This document shows, piece after piece, positions 29,401 to 40,200 of a stretch of DNA of 64,000 bases. Position 1 is the stretch's first letter; each line of letters opens with the position of its first letter. Under the pieces are notes generated by a model. That model did not search any database. It was not told the origin of the DNA and worked only from the letters and a program-made list of their open reading frames with translations. The position numbers and the translations under genes were made by a program. The stretch covers positions 1 to 64,000 of the forward strand of contig CAZLTN010000001.1 of the NCBI GenBank assembly GCA_964562455.1, written 5' to 3'. This DNA is from Ravibacter sp964562455. GTDB taxonomy: Bacteria; Bacteroidota; Bacteroidia; Cytophagales; Spirosomataceae.

Positions 29401-32400
29401 GACGGCGATCCCAAATAATTAATAACAAGCCCGTTATCGGATCCGTCGATACCGAATGTCCTGCCTGAAGCGGCGCCTTCCTTCACATTCGTGACGATCG
29501 CAAAATAGGTAGTCGAACCGGCTGTAAGGATAAGAGGAGTTTCGAAGGGAAAAGAAAGTACTTCACCCGTACCGGTAGCGGCCGGACTGTATTGGCCTGC
29601 GGGAATCCAGCCGGTATTGAGCGTATTGCTCCGCCGCAGTTCGAACGGACCGATATCGGAACCGGTATAGGTTCCTGTCGTCTTGATGGTGAGGTTGTTT
29701 ATTTCCGTTGTTCCTTCACTGCCGGTCACGATTTTGAGAATATAAACCGTACGGTTGAGTTCGCCTTGCGCCACATTTTCGGCCATAATCGGTTCAGCGG
29801 AATAGGTGACGGTCCGGTCAACGATGGTTCGCAGACCGGCTGCATCCGTCTGGCTGTCGGCGACCGGAGGTTTAGGATCCGCGTAAGTAATATCCAGGGC
29901 ATTGTCAGCACCGTTAATCCCGTAGGTTCTGCCGACGGTCGCGTCGGGTTTGACGTCGGCGGTAACCAGGAGATAGGTAGCGGTATTTTCAGGAAAAATT
30001 TGTGAACCGGAAAAAGAAAGTGTTTCACCGTTGCCTGTTACGGACTCGTCGGCGGCTACCAGGGCCGCGCCGGGCATACCTGGCGTATCGTTCGACCAGA
30101 GTTTGAACCTCCTGATGTCGGAACCGGTATAGGTTCCGCCGGTACGGATGCTCAGGTGGCTGATATGGGCCGGCCCGGCGTCGGAAGTAACTACCTTAAG
30201 AATATAAAGCAAATTGTCGTCTGTCCCCCGAAACGAGTTGTCGGCAGACAGTGATTCGGTGGTGTAGATTATTGATGGAATACCGATCGTCTGCAAACCT
30301 GCCACATCGGTCTGATTGTTTAAGACGGAAGGGAAAACATCGGAATAAGTGACATTGAAGGCGTTGTCGGCTCCGTTTATCCCAAAAGTATTCCCCGTTA
30401 CGGCATCTTCCGCTACATCCGCCGTTATTCCAAAATAGACGGTGGAATGGGCAGGAATGGTGTGGTGACCGGGAAAGGCAAGTATCTCGCCGGCGCCGGT
30501 TGCAGATCCTGTGCCGGCAACCGGTGAAGACGCCGGGGGAAACCCGGGGCTGTCGCTTTTCCAGAGGGAGAACTGGCTGATGTCCGCTTTGGAATAAGTC
30601 CCGGTTGTCTTGATGGTGAAGTTGTCAAAAGAAAGATTTGATATACCCGTAACTACTTTGAGTACATACATGAGGCGCCTGCTTGCTCCTTTTGCCACAC
30701 CAGTCGCGGGAACCGGTTCAGTGGAATAAGTTACGGAAGGCGCCACAATCGTTTGCAAGCCTGTAAGATTGGACTGATTATCTGAAATATGGGGGTTGGT
30801 AGCGTAGGTTATTTGAAGAGTGTTTTCAGCCCCGTTGATACCAAAAGTGCTGCCATGAGCAGCATCTGAAGTAATATTGGCGGTTACCAGTAGAAAAGTG
30901 GTAGAATTAGGGTTAAGCACGGCCGGCTGTCCGGGAGAAAAGGAAAGCGTTTCGCCGTGGCCTGTTACCGACTCATCTGTTCCGATCAGGCTGGCCATTG
31001 CCAGGTTGGAATCATTACTCCGCCAGAGTTTAAACTGGCTGATATCGGAATCGGTATAGGTTCCGTATGTTACAAGGCTCAGGTTGTTGAGGCTAACCGA
31101 TCCCACATCGCTTGTTGCTACTTTGAGTATATAGAGAATCCGGTTAAAAGTTCCCCTGGTTGTATTTCCGGCGGGCAGCGACCCGGTGGTGTAGGTTACC
31201 GTCGGCTGAATAATCGTTTGTAAGTCTGACAGATCAGACTGATGGTCGGAAATTCGGGGAGGAATGGAATAACTGATGTCGAGGGCATTTTCAGTCCCCT
31301 TAATCCCAAAAGTTCTGTCGCCTTCGGCTTTTGGTGATACATCTGCGGTAACCAGGAAATAGGTTGTAGAACCGGCCTCAAGGACTGCCGGCTGTTCAAG
31401 AGAGAAAGACAGCGTTTCACCGTGGCCGGTTACCGACCCGTCTGTGCCGACGGCAGTCGCCCCTGCCAGGTTGGATGTATTGCTGCGCCAGAGTCTGAAC
31501 TGGCTTATGTCGGAGCCGGCATAGCTTCCGGACGTAGCAATGCCCAGGTGGCTGATGCGCTGCGCCCCTACGTCGTCTGTCACTACTTTAAGGACATATA
31601 GCAGGTGATCTGCCGTTCCCTGAGGTGCGTTTCCAAACGAAAGGGGTTCGGTGAAATAGGTCACTGCTGCCTGAGTGATCGTTTGGAAACCGGCGGTGTT
31701 AGTCTGAATATCGGTAATGTCGGGCGGGTTGCTGTAGGTAATATTGAGCGCATTGTTGACGCCGTTGATCCCCAGGGTTCTGCCGAAAACAGCATCGGCA
31801 TTTATGTCTGCCGTAACCAGGAAATAGGTAGTAGAATTGGCCGCAAGGGTTTGCGACCCGGCAAATGAAAGTGTTTCGCCGTGGCCCGTTACCAAGCCGT
31901 GTGTTCCGGCAGCAGTCGCTCCTGCCAGGCCGGGAGTACTATTGCGCCAGAGTTTGAATTGGCCGATATCGGTGGCGGTATAACTCCCGTCTGTCCGGAT
32001 GTTGAAATTGTCGAAGCTTACCGCTCCTGTACTACCCGTTGTTACTTTAAGTATATAAAGCGGGTGATCAGTTGTTCTACGCTGCACTTTACCGGGCGAG
32101 AGAGGTTCCGTGGCATAGGTCACCGACGACGCGATAATGGTCCGAAGTGCCGCCGCATCCGTCTGGTTGTCGGTAACGAAAGTATAGGGACCGGTGTAGT
32201 TGATATCAAGGGCATTATTGCTCCCGTCGATACCGAAGGTCCGGCCGGTAACCGCATCCACCGGTACATCGGCAGTGACCAGGAAATAAGCCCTGGTATT
32301 TTGTGCAATAGTTTGTGATCCGGCAAAAGAAAGTATTTCCCCGTTGCCTGTTACTGATTCGTCTGTACCAACAACGCTGGCGCCCGTCAGACCTGGCGTA

Positions 32401-33188
32401 TTGCTCCGCCAAAGTTTGAACTGGCTGACGTCGGAGCCGGAGTAGGTGCCTCTGGTTTTGACGGCAAGGTTGTCGAATGACACGGGTGCCGGAAAGCCTG
32501 CTTCTATTTTAAGAACATAGAGGAGCCGGTCCGTAGCCCCCTTTCCAACGTTTTCAATGCCGAGTGGTTCGGTAGTGTAAGTCACATAAGGGCCGCGGAA
32601 GGTCTGCAATTCCGATACGTCGGTCTGGTTGTTTATAACTTCAGGTACAGGTGCGTTATAGACTATCGTGAGGTCATTGTCGGCCCCGTTGATACCGAAG
32701 GTCCTGCCGTTGGTGACATACAACGTACGGAGGTAGGCTGTGACCAGGAAATAGGTTGTAGAGTTAGCCTCCAGGGTGGTACGAATATTAAAATTAAGAG
32801 TCTCTCCACCGCCATTTGTCGTTCCGTCGGAGCCTGAAGCAAACACATTGGCCAGACTGGCGGAGTTGCTTGCGTCAATTGTAAAACGGGCGATATCGTC
32901 AATGGTATAGGTTCCGGCGGTTTTGACGGAGATGGAGGTAAGCGATACCTCAGCAGTTGTAACCACTTTAAGCACATAACACAAATGTCCGCCTTCCGCA
33001 TTTAATATATTCCGGGCCGGAAGGGGTTCGGTCGAGTAAGTTACGGAACCGGAATAAGTCATACTGCGGGCAGTATCGGTCCTGTCGGTACCAAAGGTTT
33101 TCCCGGTGAGGAAAAAGGTAAAAAAGACGAGTAGCGCCGGTACGATCCATTGGCTTGCAGGACGTGTATTTTTAAACACTGTTTTCAT
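26412..33188 (-). CDS. Giant T9SS-secreted multidomain adhesin-like protein
   Basis: About 2258 residues from the ATG at 33188 (MKTVFKNTRPASQWIV). An upstream ATG at 33218 would place charged residues before the signal peptide. Nine modules of about 135-140 residues follow the signal. They share VTYxTEPL, LLYVLKVVT, GTYTGSDI-xFKLWRSN, GETLSFSGSQ, TTYFLVTADV and GRTFGINGADNAL, resembling the N-terminal domain of BNR-repeat sialidases (moderate confidence). Next are about six bacterial Ig-like (BIG2-type) domains (GRWTTGNSPVGVINQNGVFT, VTITYTPPG). A module shared with the DUF5650-like proteins, a fibronectin-III-like domain (VRLRWTTSMETNSEVFEVQH) and a T9SS sorting domain (VRIFPNPVSDRFTV) complete it. 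No catalytic domain is seen; adhesion or a matrix role is inferred. Confidence 0.88.
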   Translation of the reverse strand: MKTVFKNTRPASQWIVPALLVFFTFFLTGKTFGTDRTDTARSMTYSGSVTYSTEPLPARNILNAEGGHLCYVLKVVTTAEVSLTSISVKTAGTYTIDDIARFTIDASNSASLANVFASGSDGTTNGGGETLNFNIRTTLEANSTTYFLVTAYLRTLYVTNGRTFGINGADNDLTIVYNAPVPEVINNQTDVSELQTFRGPYVTYTTEPLGIENVGKGATDRLLYVLKIEAGFPAPVSFDNLAVKTRGTYSGSDVSQFKLWRSNTPGLTGASVVGTDESVTGNGEILSFAGSQTIAQNTRAYFLVTADVPVDAVTGRTFGIDGSNNALDINYTGPYTFVTDNQTDAAALRTIIASSVTYATEPLSPGKVQRRTTDHPLYILKVTTGSTGAVSFDNFNIRTDGSYTATDIGQFKLWRNSTPGLAGATAAGTHGLVTGHGETLSFAGSQTLAANSTTYFLVTADINADAVFGRTLGINGVNNALNITYSNPPDITDIQTNTAGFQTITQAAVTYFTEPLSFGNAPQGTADHLLYVLKVVTDDVGAQRISHLGIATSGSYAGSDISQFRLWRSNTSNLAGATAVGTDGSVTGHGETLSFSLEQPAVLEAGSTTYFLVTADVSPKAEGDRTFGIKGTENALDISYSIPPRISDHQSDLSDLQTIIQPTVTYTTGSLPAGNTTRGTFNRILYILKVATSDVGSVSLNNLSLVTYGTYTDSDISQFKLWRSNDSNLAMASLIGTDESVTGHGETLSFSPGQPAVLNPNSTTFLLVTANITSDAAHGSTFGINGAENTLQITYATNPHISDNQSNLTGLQTIVAPSVTYSTEPVPATGVAKGASRRLMYVLKVVTGISNLSFDNFTIKTTGTYSKADISQFSLWKSDSPGFPPASSPVAGTGSATGAGEILAFPGHHTIPAHSTVYFGITADVAEDAVTGNTFGINGADNAFNVTYSDVFPSVLNNQTDVAGLQTIGIPSIIYTTESLSADNSFRGTDDNLLYILKVVTSDAGPAHISHLSIRTGGTYTGSDIRRFKLWSNDTPGMPGAALVAADESVTGNGETLSFSGSQIFPENTATYLLVTADVKPDATVGRTYGINGADNALDITYADPKPPVADSQTDAAGLRTIVDRTVTYSAEPIMAENVAQGELNRTVYILKIVTGSEGTTEINNLTIKTTGTYTGSDIGPFELRRSNTLNTGWIPAGQYSPAATGTGEVLSFPFETPLILTAGSTTYFAIVTNVKEGAASGRTFGIDGSDNGLVINYLGSPSPVVTNNQTNVAGLLTIGASNVTITSEPVPAQNVRQGAVNHPVYAIKLVMGSIGATLSRLRAYTAGTYEAGDFISFNLYRNDAGTSGEDVLIGTDDTLLGAGEPLDFDITGVSLPAGSTTYLKIKANVSSTATVNRTFHIHGSNPYPTVSFSGVAPSIANNQSNAAGIQTIRPADECFTGLIIGESALCLSAEAHTIYSNPTASDEGRWSSSDESVLTISEETGEARPLAAGTVMVRYTVPSDCNPSGFIYAEKEVRVNSAGKIELPQHVCLEEGERLALNLVGEPGGVWSSGMEYVATVSDDGKYITLLSAGYTTISYTVSFGGCISKTEAGLTVSDPAGQELYIPDLICVMEGDKPLVLTPPFLTEGSWGIAPLTDGSAPAIASIGTSTGVLTVTGSGTVTVEYEVSSPCSYKLSKTIMLNYLRPIAGPESILVNSEEDWLKKYEYSSANPPGGTWTSLNPAVATIDQNGKLTPVGLGITALTYVNNADCEDKKPGKLVYIQSNGIMSGSSEICEIASGPYQYSVTNSTPGGRWTTGNSPVGVINQNGVFTPLSPGEVTITYTPPGGNLIVEKTVKVFSAGTLWGPRNVCLSEGKFTYGLSDPSSYTGEWTSGNPEVASVDPAGEVSLLTAGTTTITYTIETAACGKISVSTILNVSESAPGVQFHEGYQVIAAGTNPLVDACTPVGTINSPALASSSAPWLSVLPSPLGEAAGYRLAPYRPAPDISGDYAADLVLYFYQEDFNIFNKVRTIKLPTGPSDRQGIANLRIYHISLSGYPNEIIRPGMVTWNADKMRWEVAFSTTHFSIFSLSAEETILPVTLVNFSAFKEERHVRLRWTTSMETNSEVFEVQHSSDGKQWQPAGAIAAGGESGSVKNYTFLHQNPPVGRNYYRLKIVDMDKSFTYSRIQSAWIDRGSDVRIFPNPVSDRFTVETADWKNVGSVKIHNLNGITVYDSDRTGLSRSVDVRSVGVGVYVVELLFRNGQTKTSRIVIVK

Positions 33189-33414
33189 GTTTTTCAGCGT
33201 GAGGGTGAGTAAATCCATTCAACGTGCAACGATGCAAAAGAAAGCAACGGCGCCGGGCAGCACAATAGCAAATTATTGCTATGCCGGATGGCGTTAATCG
33301 CTCAAATCGTCGATTTCAAAACCGCAGGGGATAAAACGTATCGTTTATATCTATCCAAATTCCTACATTCACAGGATAATTTGAAAGCATTTTTATTAAC
33401 TCCAACGCTCCCGC

Positions 33415-36400
33415 ATGTACCTCAAACTTTCGGATTTCAGGCATCGTGGGTTACCTGTTGCAATACGCAGCTCGCTGGTTGTTTTTTTGTTAAGCGTATA
33501 TATAATACATTCCTCCCGGGCCCAGGCGCCCGAAACCCGTGTCAATATCCAGTTGCTCGGACCTGAGCAGGGATTGCCGAGCAGAAATATCCGCTCTTTT
33601 TCGCAGGATGGGCGGGGCTTTATGTGGGTAGGAAGCACCCAGGAACTCTGGCGTTACGACGGATATATTTTCCAGGATTTTACAAAAATACTGACCGGTT
33701 CCATTGGCAGCACTCCCCTGATTAACGTGATCCGGACTGATGCTGACGGAAAAATCTGGGTAGTCCATAACGCCGGCATTACGATCATCGACCCGGTCAG
33801 CTTCAGGTGTGTTACTATTGACCCATCCCGCAGCATCGAAAATGGCGCCCCAAAACAAAACCTGGATATTTTTTTTGACATCCGGCAAAATGCCTGGGTA
33901 GCCTTACCGGAGGGCAGGCTGGTAAAGCTCGACAAAAGCCATGTACCCATTGCCGTATACGCTCCCGGAATAGATTCAGATCACCCGCCCCTGACCACGC
34001 CCCGGAAATATTTCTGCGACAGCCTGCTCAATCTGTACGTATACAGCAAAGGGAATGAGGTGGAGGTGATCAGCCAGGATGCGAAACTGGTCCGTCGTTT
34101 AGACTTGCTGGATGCCGGACTCTCTGCTGCACATTATTTTGTTTTGGAAATCGCCCAATCCGATCCCGAAGGCCTGATCGTCTATTACCGGCAAAAGGGC
34201 CGGAAAAAAATACAGACCCGCACCTATTCCTTCAAAGAGCATACATTCAGCCCGTTGACAGACGCAGAAAACACCACGGTTCCCGCATTTATATACTCCG
34301 ACAACCAGGGTTATCAATGGTACCGGTCTAACAATGAAGTGGGCTTTTTAAACCGGAGAACAGGTAAGTTTACATCCCTAAATGCGCAATTGAGCCAAAA
34401 GGCCGGCAGCGACCCTTTTTTCTTCGAAGGCTTCATCAGCTCCGACAACAGCTTCTGGCTGTCGGGAATAGACGGGCTCTTCAAAATCACCCTCGCCACA
34501 GAAATATTCCGTAAATACCTGAACATACCCCTGGAAAAACCCGGCGACATCGGCACCAGCATCCGGGGTATCACCGAAGATCCCGACGGGAAAATCTGGG
34601 TAAGTTCATATGGTTTCAACGATAAGGGTCAAAGGTACCTGCTCCACCGGATCGATCCCCAAACAGGAACCCTCCGGCATCTGAGGTTGCATTGGACCGG
34701 GAATACGTCCGGTTACGAGGCGCTCACCTACAAGCTGTTATTTGCAGACGATTTCATATATGCCATTACGGATGGCAACCAGTTCCTTAAAATCGACCCT
34801 GCAACACTTGCTTACCGGGCAGTAGAATTTCCCTTTGTCAGCGGCAGGGGATTTACTTCCTTTTACCGGCTGAACGAGCACAAGTTCTGGATGGGAACCT
34901 GGGGAAATATGGCACAGATTGACACCCGTGATCTTAAACCGATCACACTGAACGACCGTCCCGGCAACTTCATTAAAAAAGAGCGGATCAACCATTTTCT
35001 TCCCTGGACAAACCACCGGATCATGGTCAGCACCACCAATGGTCTGTATGTTTTAGACCAGGACGCCATCGTCAAAGAACACTACGGCCAAACGCAGGGA
35101 GACGAAATCAGGCTTCCGGGCCTGCAGATTTTTCACACCGCATGGTATCGGAATGCTTTGTGGGCAGCATCAGCTCAGGGGCTGATGCGTATAGACACAG
35201 ACAAAAAAGAGGTGCGGCTGTTTACCACGCAGGATGGCCTGCCTGATAACAATATTTATGCGGCGCTCGCGGACGACCATGGAAGCCTTTGGATGAGTAC
35301 AAACAGGGGGTTGTCCCGGTTCGACATGCGCGAGCAAAAATTTTACAACTACAGTACCACCGACGGATTGCCGCACATGGAATTTAACCACGGAGCCTAC
35401 CTCAAAGCCGGCGACGGCACCCTGTACTTCGGTGGGGTGAATGGCCTGGTCGCTTTTCAACCGGCGCTGATCGATACCACAAAACAAAAAGACCCGGAAA
35501 TACAGCTGATTTTTTACGCTAAACACCACGCCGAACTCAACCGGGTCGATACTATTACCAACCATCGGCCCGGAAGCGAAATCGTATTCAATCCGGGCGA
35601 CCGCCTTTTCGCATTTTCGTTTATGAGCCCCGATTACCACAATCCGGCACTCAACCGGTTCCGCTATAAGCTTGAAGGATGGAACGACGACCATTGGCAG
35701 ATGTTCGAAAACGGGAACAAGCTGCTTTTAAACAGTCTTCCGTCCGGCAATTACATACTAAGGGTCCAGGTTTCGGTGGCGGGTGACGACTGGAGCACAC
35801 ATGAATGGCAGACTCCCGTCAGGGTTATAGGGCCGTTTTACAAATCGCCCTGGTTTTTCCTGCTTTGCACGCTGGCCATAGGTGTCGTCATTTATCTTTT
35901 TTACCGGTACCGCCTGCAGCAGATCCTGTATATACAGCGGATAAGAAATGGTATTAGCGCCGATATGCACGATGAAATCGGCGGAACCCTCAGCAGTATT
36001 ACGTTTTACAGCCAGGCTTTGCTGATGCAACTGAAGCAGACTGAACACCAGGAGGTGGTGCAGAAGATCAAGGAAAACGCCCAGCATGTACAGGACGGAC
36101 TCAGTGACATTGTCTGGAGCGTGAAGGCAGGCAGGGATGAAATCAACGATGTCCTGGCCCGCATGTTACATTTCGGGAGCGAACTGGCCGAATCCAGGGG
36201 CATCATTTTTCATTTTGAAACAGATCCGCAGCTTAAAAACCTGAGGCTGGATATGCAGACCCGCAAAAATTTTTACCTGATATTCAAAGAAGTCGTGAAC
36301 AACGCCGCCAAGCATGCTGAATGCAGCACGATACATGTGGATATCAACCCGGTGGCAAACAGGGTGAGGATGGTGATCAGAGACGACGGTAAAGGTTTCG

Positions 36401-36528
36401 ACAGCCTGCTGGCTACTCGGGGGAACGGATTGACCAATATGCAGCAGCGCGCAGCCCAGATGAAAGGGCAGCTCACCATCCAATCGGCAAAAGGAAATGG
36501 TACGGTGATCACACTCATATTTTGCTAA
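33415..36528 (+). CDS. Periplasmic-propeller sensor histidine kinase (HisKA_3 type)
   Basis: 1037 residues. A signal sequence (SLVVFLLSVYIIHSSRAQ) precedes about 650 residues of two-component regulator propeller repeats (GLPSRNIRSFSQDGRGFMWV, DGLPDNNIYAALADDHGSLW, TTDGLPHMEFNHGAYL). A Y_Y_Y domain (about 715-785), one transmembrane helix (WFFLLCTLAIGVVIYLFY), a HisKA_3 domain with His852 in ADMHDEIGGTLSSI and an HATPase (KEVVNNAAKHAECST, DDGKGFDSL) complete it. Unlike the two hybrid regulators in this window it has no fused receiver or AraC domain. Its partner regulator begins nine bases downstream. The next gene is a DUF5650-like T9SS protein. Confidence 0.92.
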   Translation: MYLKLSDFRHRGLPVAIRSSLVVFLLSVYIIHSSRAQAPETRVNIQLLGPEQGLPSRNIRSFSQDGRGFMWVGSTQELWRYDGYIFQDFTKILTGSIGSTPLINVIRTDADGKIWVVHNAGITIIDPVSFRCVTIDPSRSIENGAPKQNLDIFFDIRQNAWVALPEGRLVKLDKSHVPIAVYAPGIDSDHPPLTTPRKYFCDSLLNLYVYSKGNEVEVISQDAKLVRRLDLLDAGLSAAHYFVLEIAQSDPEGLIVYYRQKGRKKIQTRTYSFKEHTFSPLTDAENTTVPAFIYSDNQGYQWYRSNNEVGFLNRRTGKFTSLNAQLSQKAGSDPFFFEGFISSDNSFWLSGIDGLFKITLATEIFRKYLNIPLEKPGDIGTSIRGITEDPDGKIWVSSYGFNDKGQRYLLHRIDPQTGTLRHLRLHWTGNTSGYEALTYKLLFADDFIYAITDGNQFLKIDPATLAYRAVEFPFVSGRGFTSFYRLNEHKFWMGTWGNMAQIDTRDLKPITLNDRPGNFIKKERINHFLPWTNHRIMVSTTNGLYVLDQDAIVKEHYGQTQGDEIRLPGLQIFHTAWYRNALWAASAQGLMRIDTDKKEVRLFTTQDGLPDNNIYAALADDHGSLWMSTNRGLSRFDMREQKFYNYSTTDGLPHMEFNHGAYLKAGDGTLYFGGVNGLVAFQPALIDTTKQKDPEIQLIFYAKHHAELNRVDTITNHRPGSEIVFNPGDRLFAFSFMSPDYHNPALNRFRYKLEGWNDDHWQMFENGNKLLLNSLPSGNYILRVQVSVAGDDWSTHEWQTPVRVIGPFYKSPWFFLLCTLAIGVVIYLFYRYRLQQILYIQRIRNGISADMHDEIGGTLSSITFYSQALLMQLKQTEHQEVVQKIKENAQHVQDGLSDIVWSVKAGRDEINDVLARMLHFGSELAESRGIIFHFETDPQLKNLRLDMQTRKNFYLIFKEVVNNAAKHAECSTIHVDINPVANRVRMVIRDDGKGFDSLLATRGNGLTNMQQRAAQMKGQLTIQSAKGNGTVITLIFC

Positions 36529-36537
36529 TTTTATCTT

Positions 36538-37170
36538 ATGGCATCAAGGATCATTATTTTCGACGACAACCAGGAAAGGCTGAACAGTGTGGCGATGCTT
36601 CTGAACCTTTCCTCTGATTTCAACTGCACCGGCACGTTTATCAACGCCAATAACCTGGTTTCCGATATTACTGACTCCCAACCCGACCTGGTCCTGATGG
36701 ACATCGGTATGCCCGGGATAAACGGCATTGAGGCCACCCGGATGATCCGCCGTCATTTTGGTGCATTACCGGTTTTAATCCAAACAAACTTCGAGGAAGA
36801 CGAACGGATCTTCGATAGCCTCCGGGCCGGCGCCAACGGTTACCTGCTCAAAAAAACCACTCCCGAAAGATTCCTCGAAAGCCTTAGAGAAGCCCTGGGC
36901 GGAGGCGCTCCCATGACGGGCAGCATCGCCGTAAAGGTCCTTCAATACTTTGCCACCGAAACGCCTGCGAAAAAGGATTACGGCCTCACCGAACGCGAAA
37001 AACACATTCTTGGCTTTTTGACAAAGGGATATAGTTACAAACTGATCGCCTCGGAATGCAATATTTCCTATCATACCGTTAACAACCATATCCGGAACAT
37101 TTACGACAAGTTATATGTCAACAGTGCCACCGAAGCGATCAGCCTGGCGATCAAAGAAAGGCTGGTCTGA
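36538..37170 (+). CDS. NarL-family response regulator
   Basis: 210 residues. The receiver domain has acidic residues in IIFDDNQERL and phosphoacceptor Asp55 in DLVLMDIGMPGINGIEATRM. A LuxR-type HTH at the C-terminus reads LTEREKHILGFLTKGYSYKL and NISYHTVNNHIRNIYDKLYV. It is nine bases behind the propeller kinase and certainly its partner by position and class. The downstream DUF5650-like gene (129 bp away, same strand) is the obvious candidate target. Confidence 0.93.
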   Translation: MASRIIIFDDNQERLNSVAMLLNLSSDFNCTGTFINANNLVSDITDSQPDLVLMDIGMPGINGIEATRMIRRHFGALPVLIQTNFEEDERIFDSLRAGANGYLLKKTTPERFLESLREALGGGAPMTGSIAVKVLQYFATETPAKKDYGLTEREKHILGFLTKGYSYKLIASECNISYHTVNNHIRNIYDKLYVNSATEAISLAIKERLV

Positions 37171-37272
37171 GTATTAAATCCTCCGATACTTTCTGCCCCT
37201 TCTTGCGCCTGAAACAACAGCTTACCTGCACTGATTGCTATGGCCGCGAAAACGAAAGTCCCTTTTATTTCA

Positions 37273-37280
37273 TAAGTTTG
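37273..37280 (+). promoter_or_regulatory. Candidate -7 box of the second DUF5650-like gene
   Basis: TAAGTTTG fits TAnnTTTG and lies 18 bp ahead of the TTG start at 37299. The element shared by 1169 and 3608 is not present here. Confidence 0.35.
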
Positions 37281-37298
37281 TAAGATACTTGCTAGTTA

Positions 37299-40200
37299 TT
37301 GAAACCGGAATTCAGTTTGAAATACGCCTTTCCCCTGCTCATTTTTCTCATTTCCTTTTTTAGCCCGACCGCACAGGCTCAGATCACCACGATTCCCGGC
37401 CCGGTAGGTAGCGGCCGGTTTGGTGCGAGCGTCACCGTCCTCTCTAACGGCAATTATGTTATTACTGACCCTGGTTGGCTTAACGGGACGCAGGAATTTG
37501 CAGGAGCGGTTTATCTTTATAACGGGGTCACTCATGAGCTGATCAGCAGGCTGACAGGAAGCTCCGCATCGGATCAGATCGGTTCCGGAGGTATCACTCC
37601 CCTTACAAACGGCAATTTTATAGTACTAAGCCCGAATTGGTCAGATGACGACCAACGCTCTTCGGGGGCTGTCACCTGGGTTGATGGTACCCGCGGCATT
37701 TCCGGAGCTGTTTCACAGAGCAATTCGCTGGTCGGTACCAATTCCCTGGATTTCATGTGGTCTACCATAGCTCCTCTACAGAATGGAAACTATGTTATTT
37801 GTTCTCCAAACTGGCAAAACGGTACGGCTATGAGGGCGGGAGCAGTTACCTGGGGCGACGGAGTGACCGGAATATCCGGAGAAGTTTCGGTCTCCAACTC
37901 ACTGGTAGGCACTAATAGCTACGATCAGGTTGGTTATTTTGGAATTACGGAACTAACCAACGGGAATTATGTAGTCTTAAGTTCATTTTTAGCGGCCGCG
38001 CCTGCCGATAACGGGTGGGCCGTTACATGGGGAGACGGCAACCGTGGCGTTACCGGGGTTATCAGTACGGACAATTCCTTTACAGGGGCGAATTCAGCAG
38101 GTTACGTTTTGCCCCTTCAGAACGGCAATTATTTATATATAAACTACTCATCCAATAATGGATCCATCAGGAGAGCTGGTGCGGTAACCTGGTGTGACGG
38201 GACCATCGGAAGAAAAGGAGTACTGTCGTCCGAAAACTCGCTTGTCGGAAGTTATGAATACGATCAGGTTGGGATTGGAGGCGTTACCTTGTTAAATGAC
38301 GACAATTATGTAGTCAAAAGTCCGTCCTGGCGTAACGGCGACATGTCATATGCCGGCGCAGTAACCTGGGCAAACGGCTCGATCGGTATATCCGGTGAAA
38401 TTACACCTTCGAATTCCCTGGTGGGCAATACATACGGAAGTGGAGTCGGATCCGGCGGAGTGTTTGACCTTGGGAACGGAAATATCCTGGTGAGCAGTCC
38501 GGGATGGGATGGAGATCTGGGGGCGGTAACTTTCAGTAAAGGCAATGGCAGCCTGGTCGGCAATGTGACGCTGCTTAATTCCCTGGTCGGGAGCAGTAGC
38601 GGGGATCGTATCGGGAGCAATGGTATAACGGTTCTGGCAAACGGGAATTATGTAGTTAGCAGTCCAAATTGGAATAACGGAAATGCCTCAGGTACCGGGG
38701 CGGCTACATGGGGAAGCGGGTCCTCGGGCGTTGTGGGCAAAGTAACGGGCTCAAACTCCCTGATCGGGACGAATCCCGGCGACCAGGCTTCGAGCGGTGG
38801 CGTTTTGGCTCTTGCAAATGGAAACTATGTGGTAAGAAGCCCGAGATGGAATGGTGTTTCAGCGCCGGGAGCCGGCGCTGTTACCTGGGGAAATGGGAAA
38901 ACGGGTATTACCGGTAATATTTCCCGGTCCAATTCTTTGACTGGAAGTTCGCCCTATGATCTGGTGGGAGAGCTGGATATCCTTGCACTTTCCAATGGCA
39001 ATTATGTACTGGCGAGTCCTTCCTGGGACCGTGGCCCGTTAAGAGATGCCGGTGCTGTTACCTGGGCTGATGGCACTTCCGGAGTCAGGGGCGAAATCTC
39101 TTCTTCCAACTCCCTTGTCGGTAGTACTGCAGGTGATATGTTGGGCAATAAAGGGTTGACAGCGCTGAAAAACGGCAATTACATAATTGCCAGCAACAAA
39201 TGGAGTAATGGTCCGGCCTCCGCGGCAGGAGCCGCTACCTGGGGCGATGGTAAGAAGGGAATAAACGGAGAGATTTCCGGGAATAATTCTTTGATAGGCA
39301 GCACTTCTGAAGATCAAATAGGTACGGAGGTTACTCCATTACCCAACGGCAACTACCTGGTTGTAAGCTCTAGCTGGGATAATGGAACAGCATATAATAC
39401 CGGTGCTGTTACCTGGGGCAACGGAAATACCGGAACAAAAGGCGTTGTTTCGCCGGCGAATTCACTGGTGGGTAGTAACAGCTACGATGCGGTCGGCTTT
39501 GGAAGTGTAGAAGGCGACTTGAAAATTTTGGATAACGGAGACTATGTCGTCAGAAGTGTCCTTTGGAACAGAGACTCACCTACCAATAAAGGTGCGATAA
39601 CATTTGGCAGCGGGGATGCAGGCGTAACCGGACCGGTAAATACATGCAATAGCATTTTGGGAACAGTGTCTAATTCGGGATTTCAATTGGTTTACAATCC
39701 CGTACACAGCTACCTTTTAGCCGGCTATTATCCGGGCAATTTTTATACCATACATAACGGATCAGGCCTTGCAACAAGTGCATCCGCAACCGTACATGTC
39801 GACAGGCTACCCGTTGTGTTTCTTTCCAATTGCTCCCCTATAGCGGCCCTTAACCCGGTCGGGGCGGTTCCGGTAAACGGTTTAGTGACTGGAAAAGTAT
39901 ACGTAGAAAAAACGGTACTGGAGTATGAAAGTATACCTATGGTACGCCGGCATCATGATATCGCCCCAGCTTCCAATAGAAGTAATGCTACCGGAAAAGT
40001 AACGCTCTATTACACTCAGGCCGATTTTGACGACTACAATGCCAGCGGGGGATCCTTTTTTTCATTGCCTGTTTCCCCTTCCGATTCTGTCGGGAAATCC
40101 AATCTCCGGATTTCCCAGCATCATGGTAACAGCAATACCGGTAGTCCGGGTAGCTATTCAGGCTGGAGCGGCACAGCCTCTGCCATTATTACAATCGATC

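Noticed and set aside
26412..33188. Periodic DNA repeats that could suggest a CRISPR or tandem satellite
   Set aside because: The period is about 400 bp and follows protein modules in one long frame, so it is a repeat protein gene.
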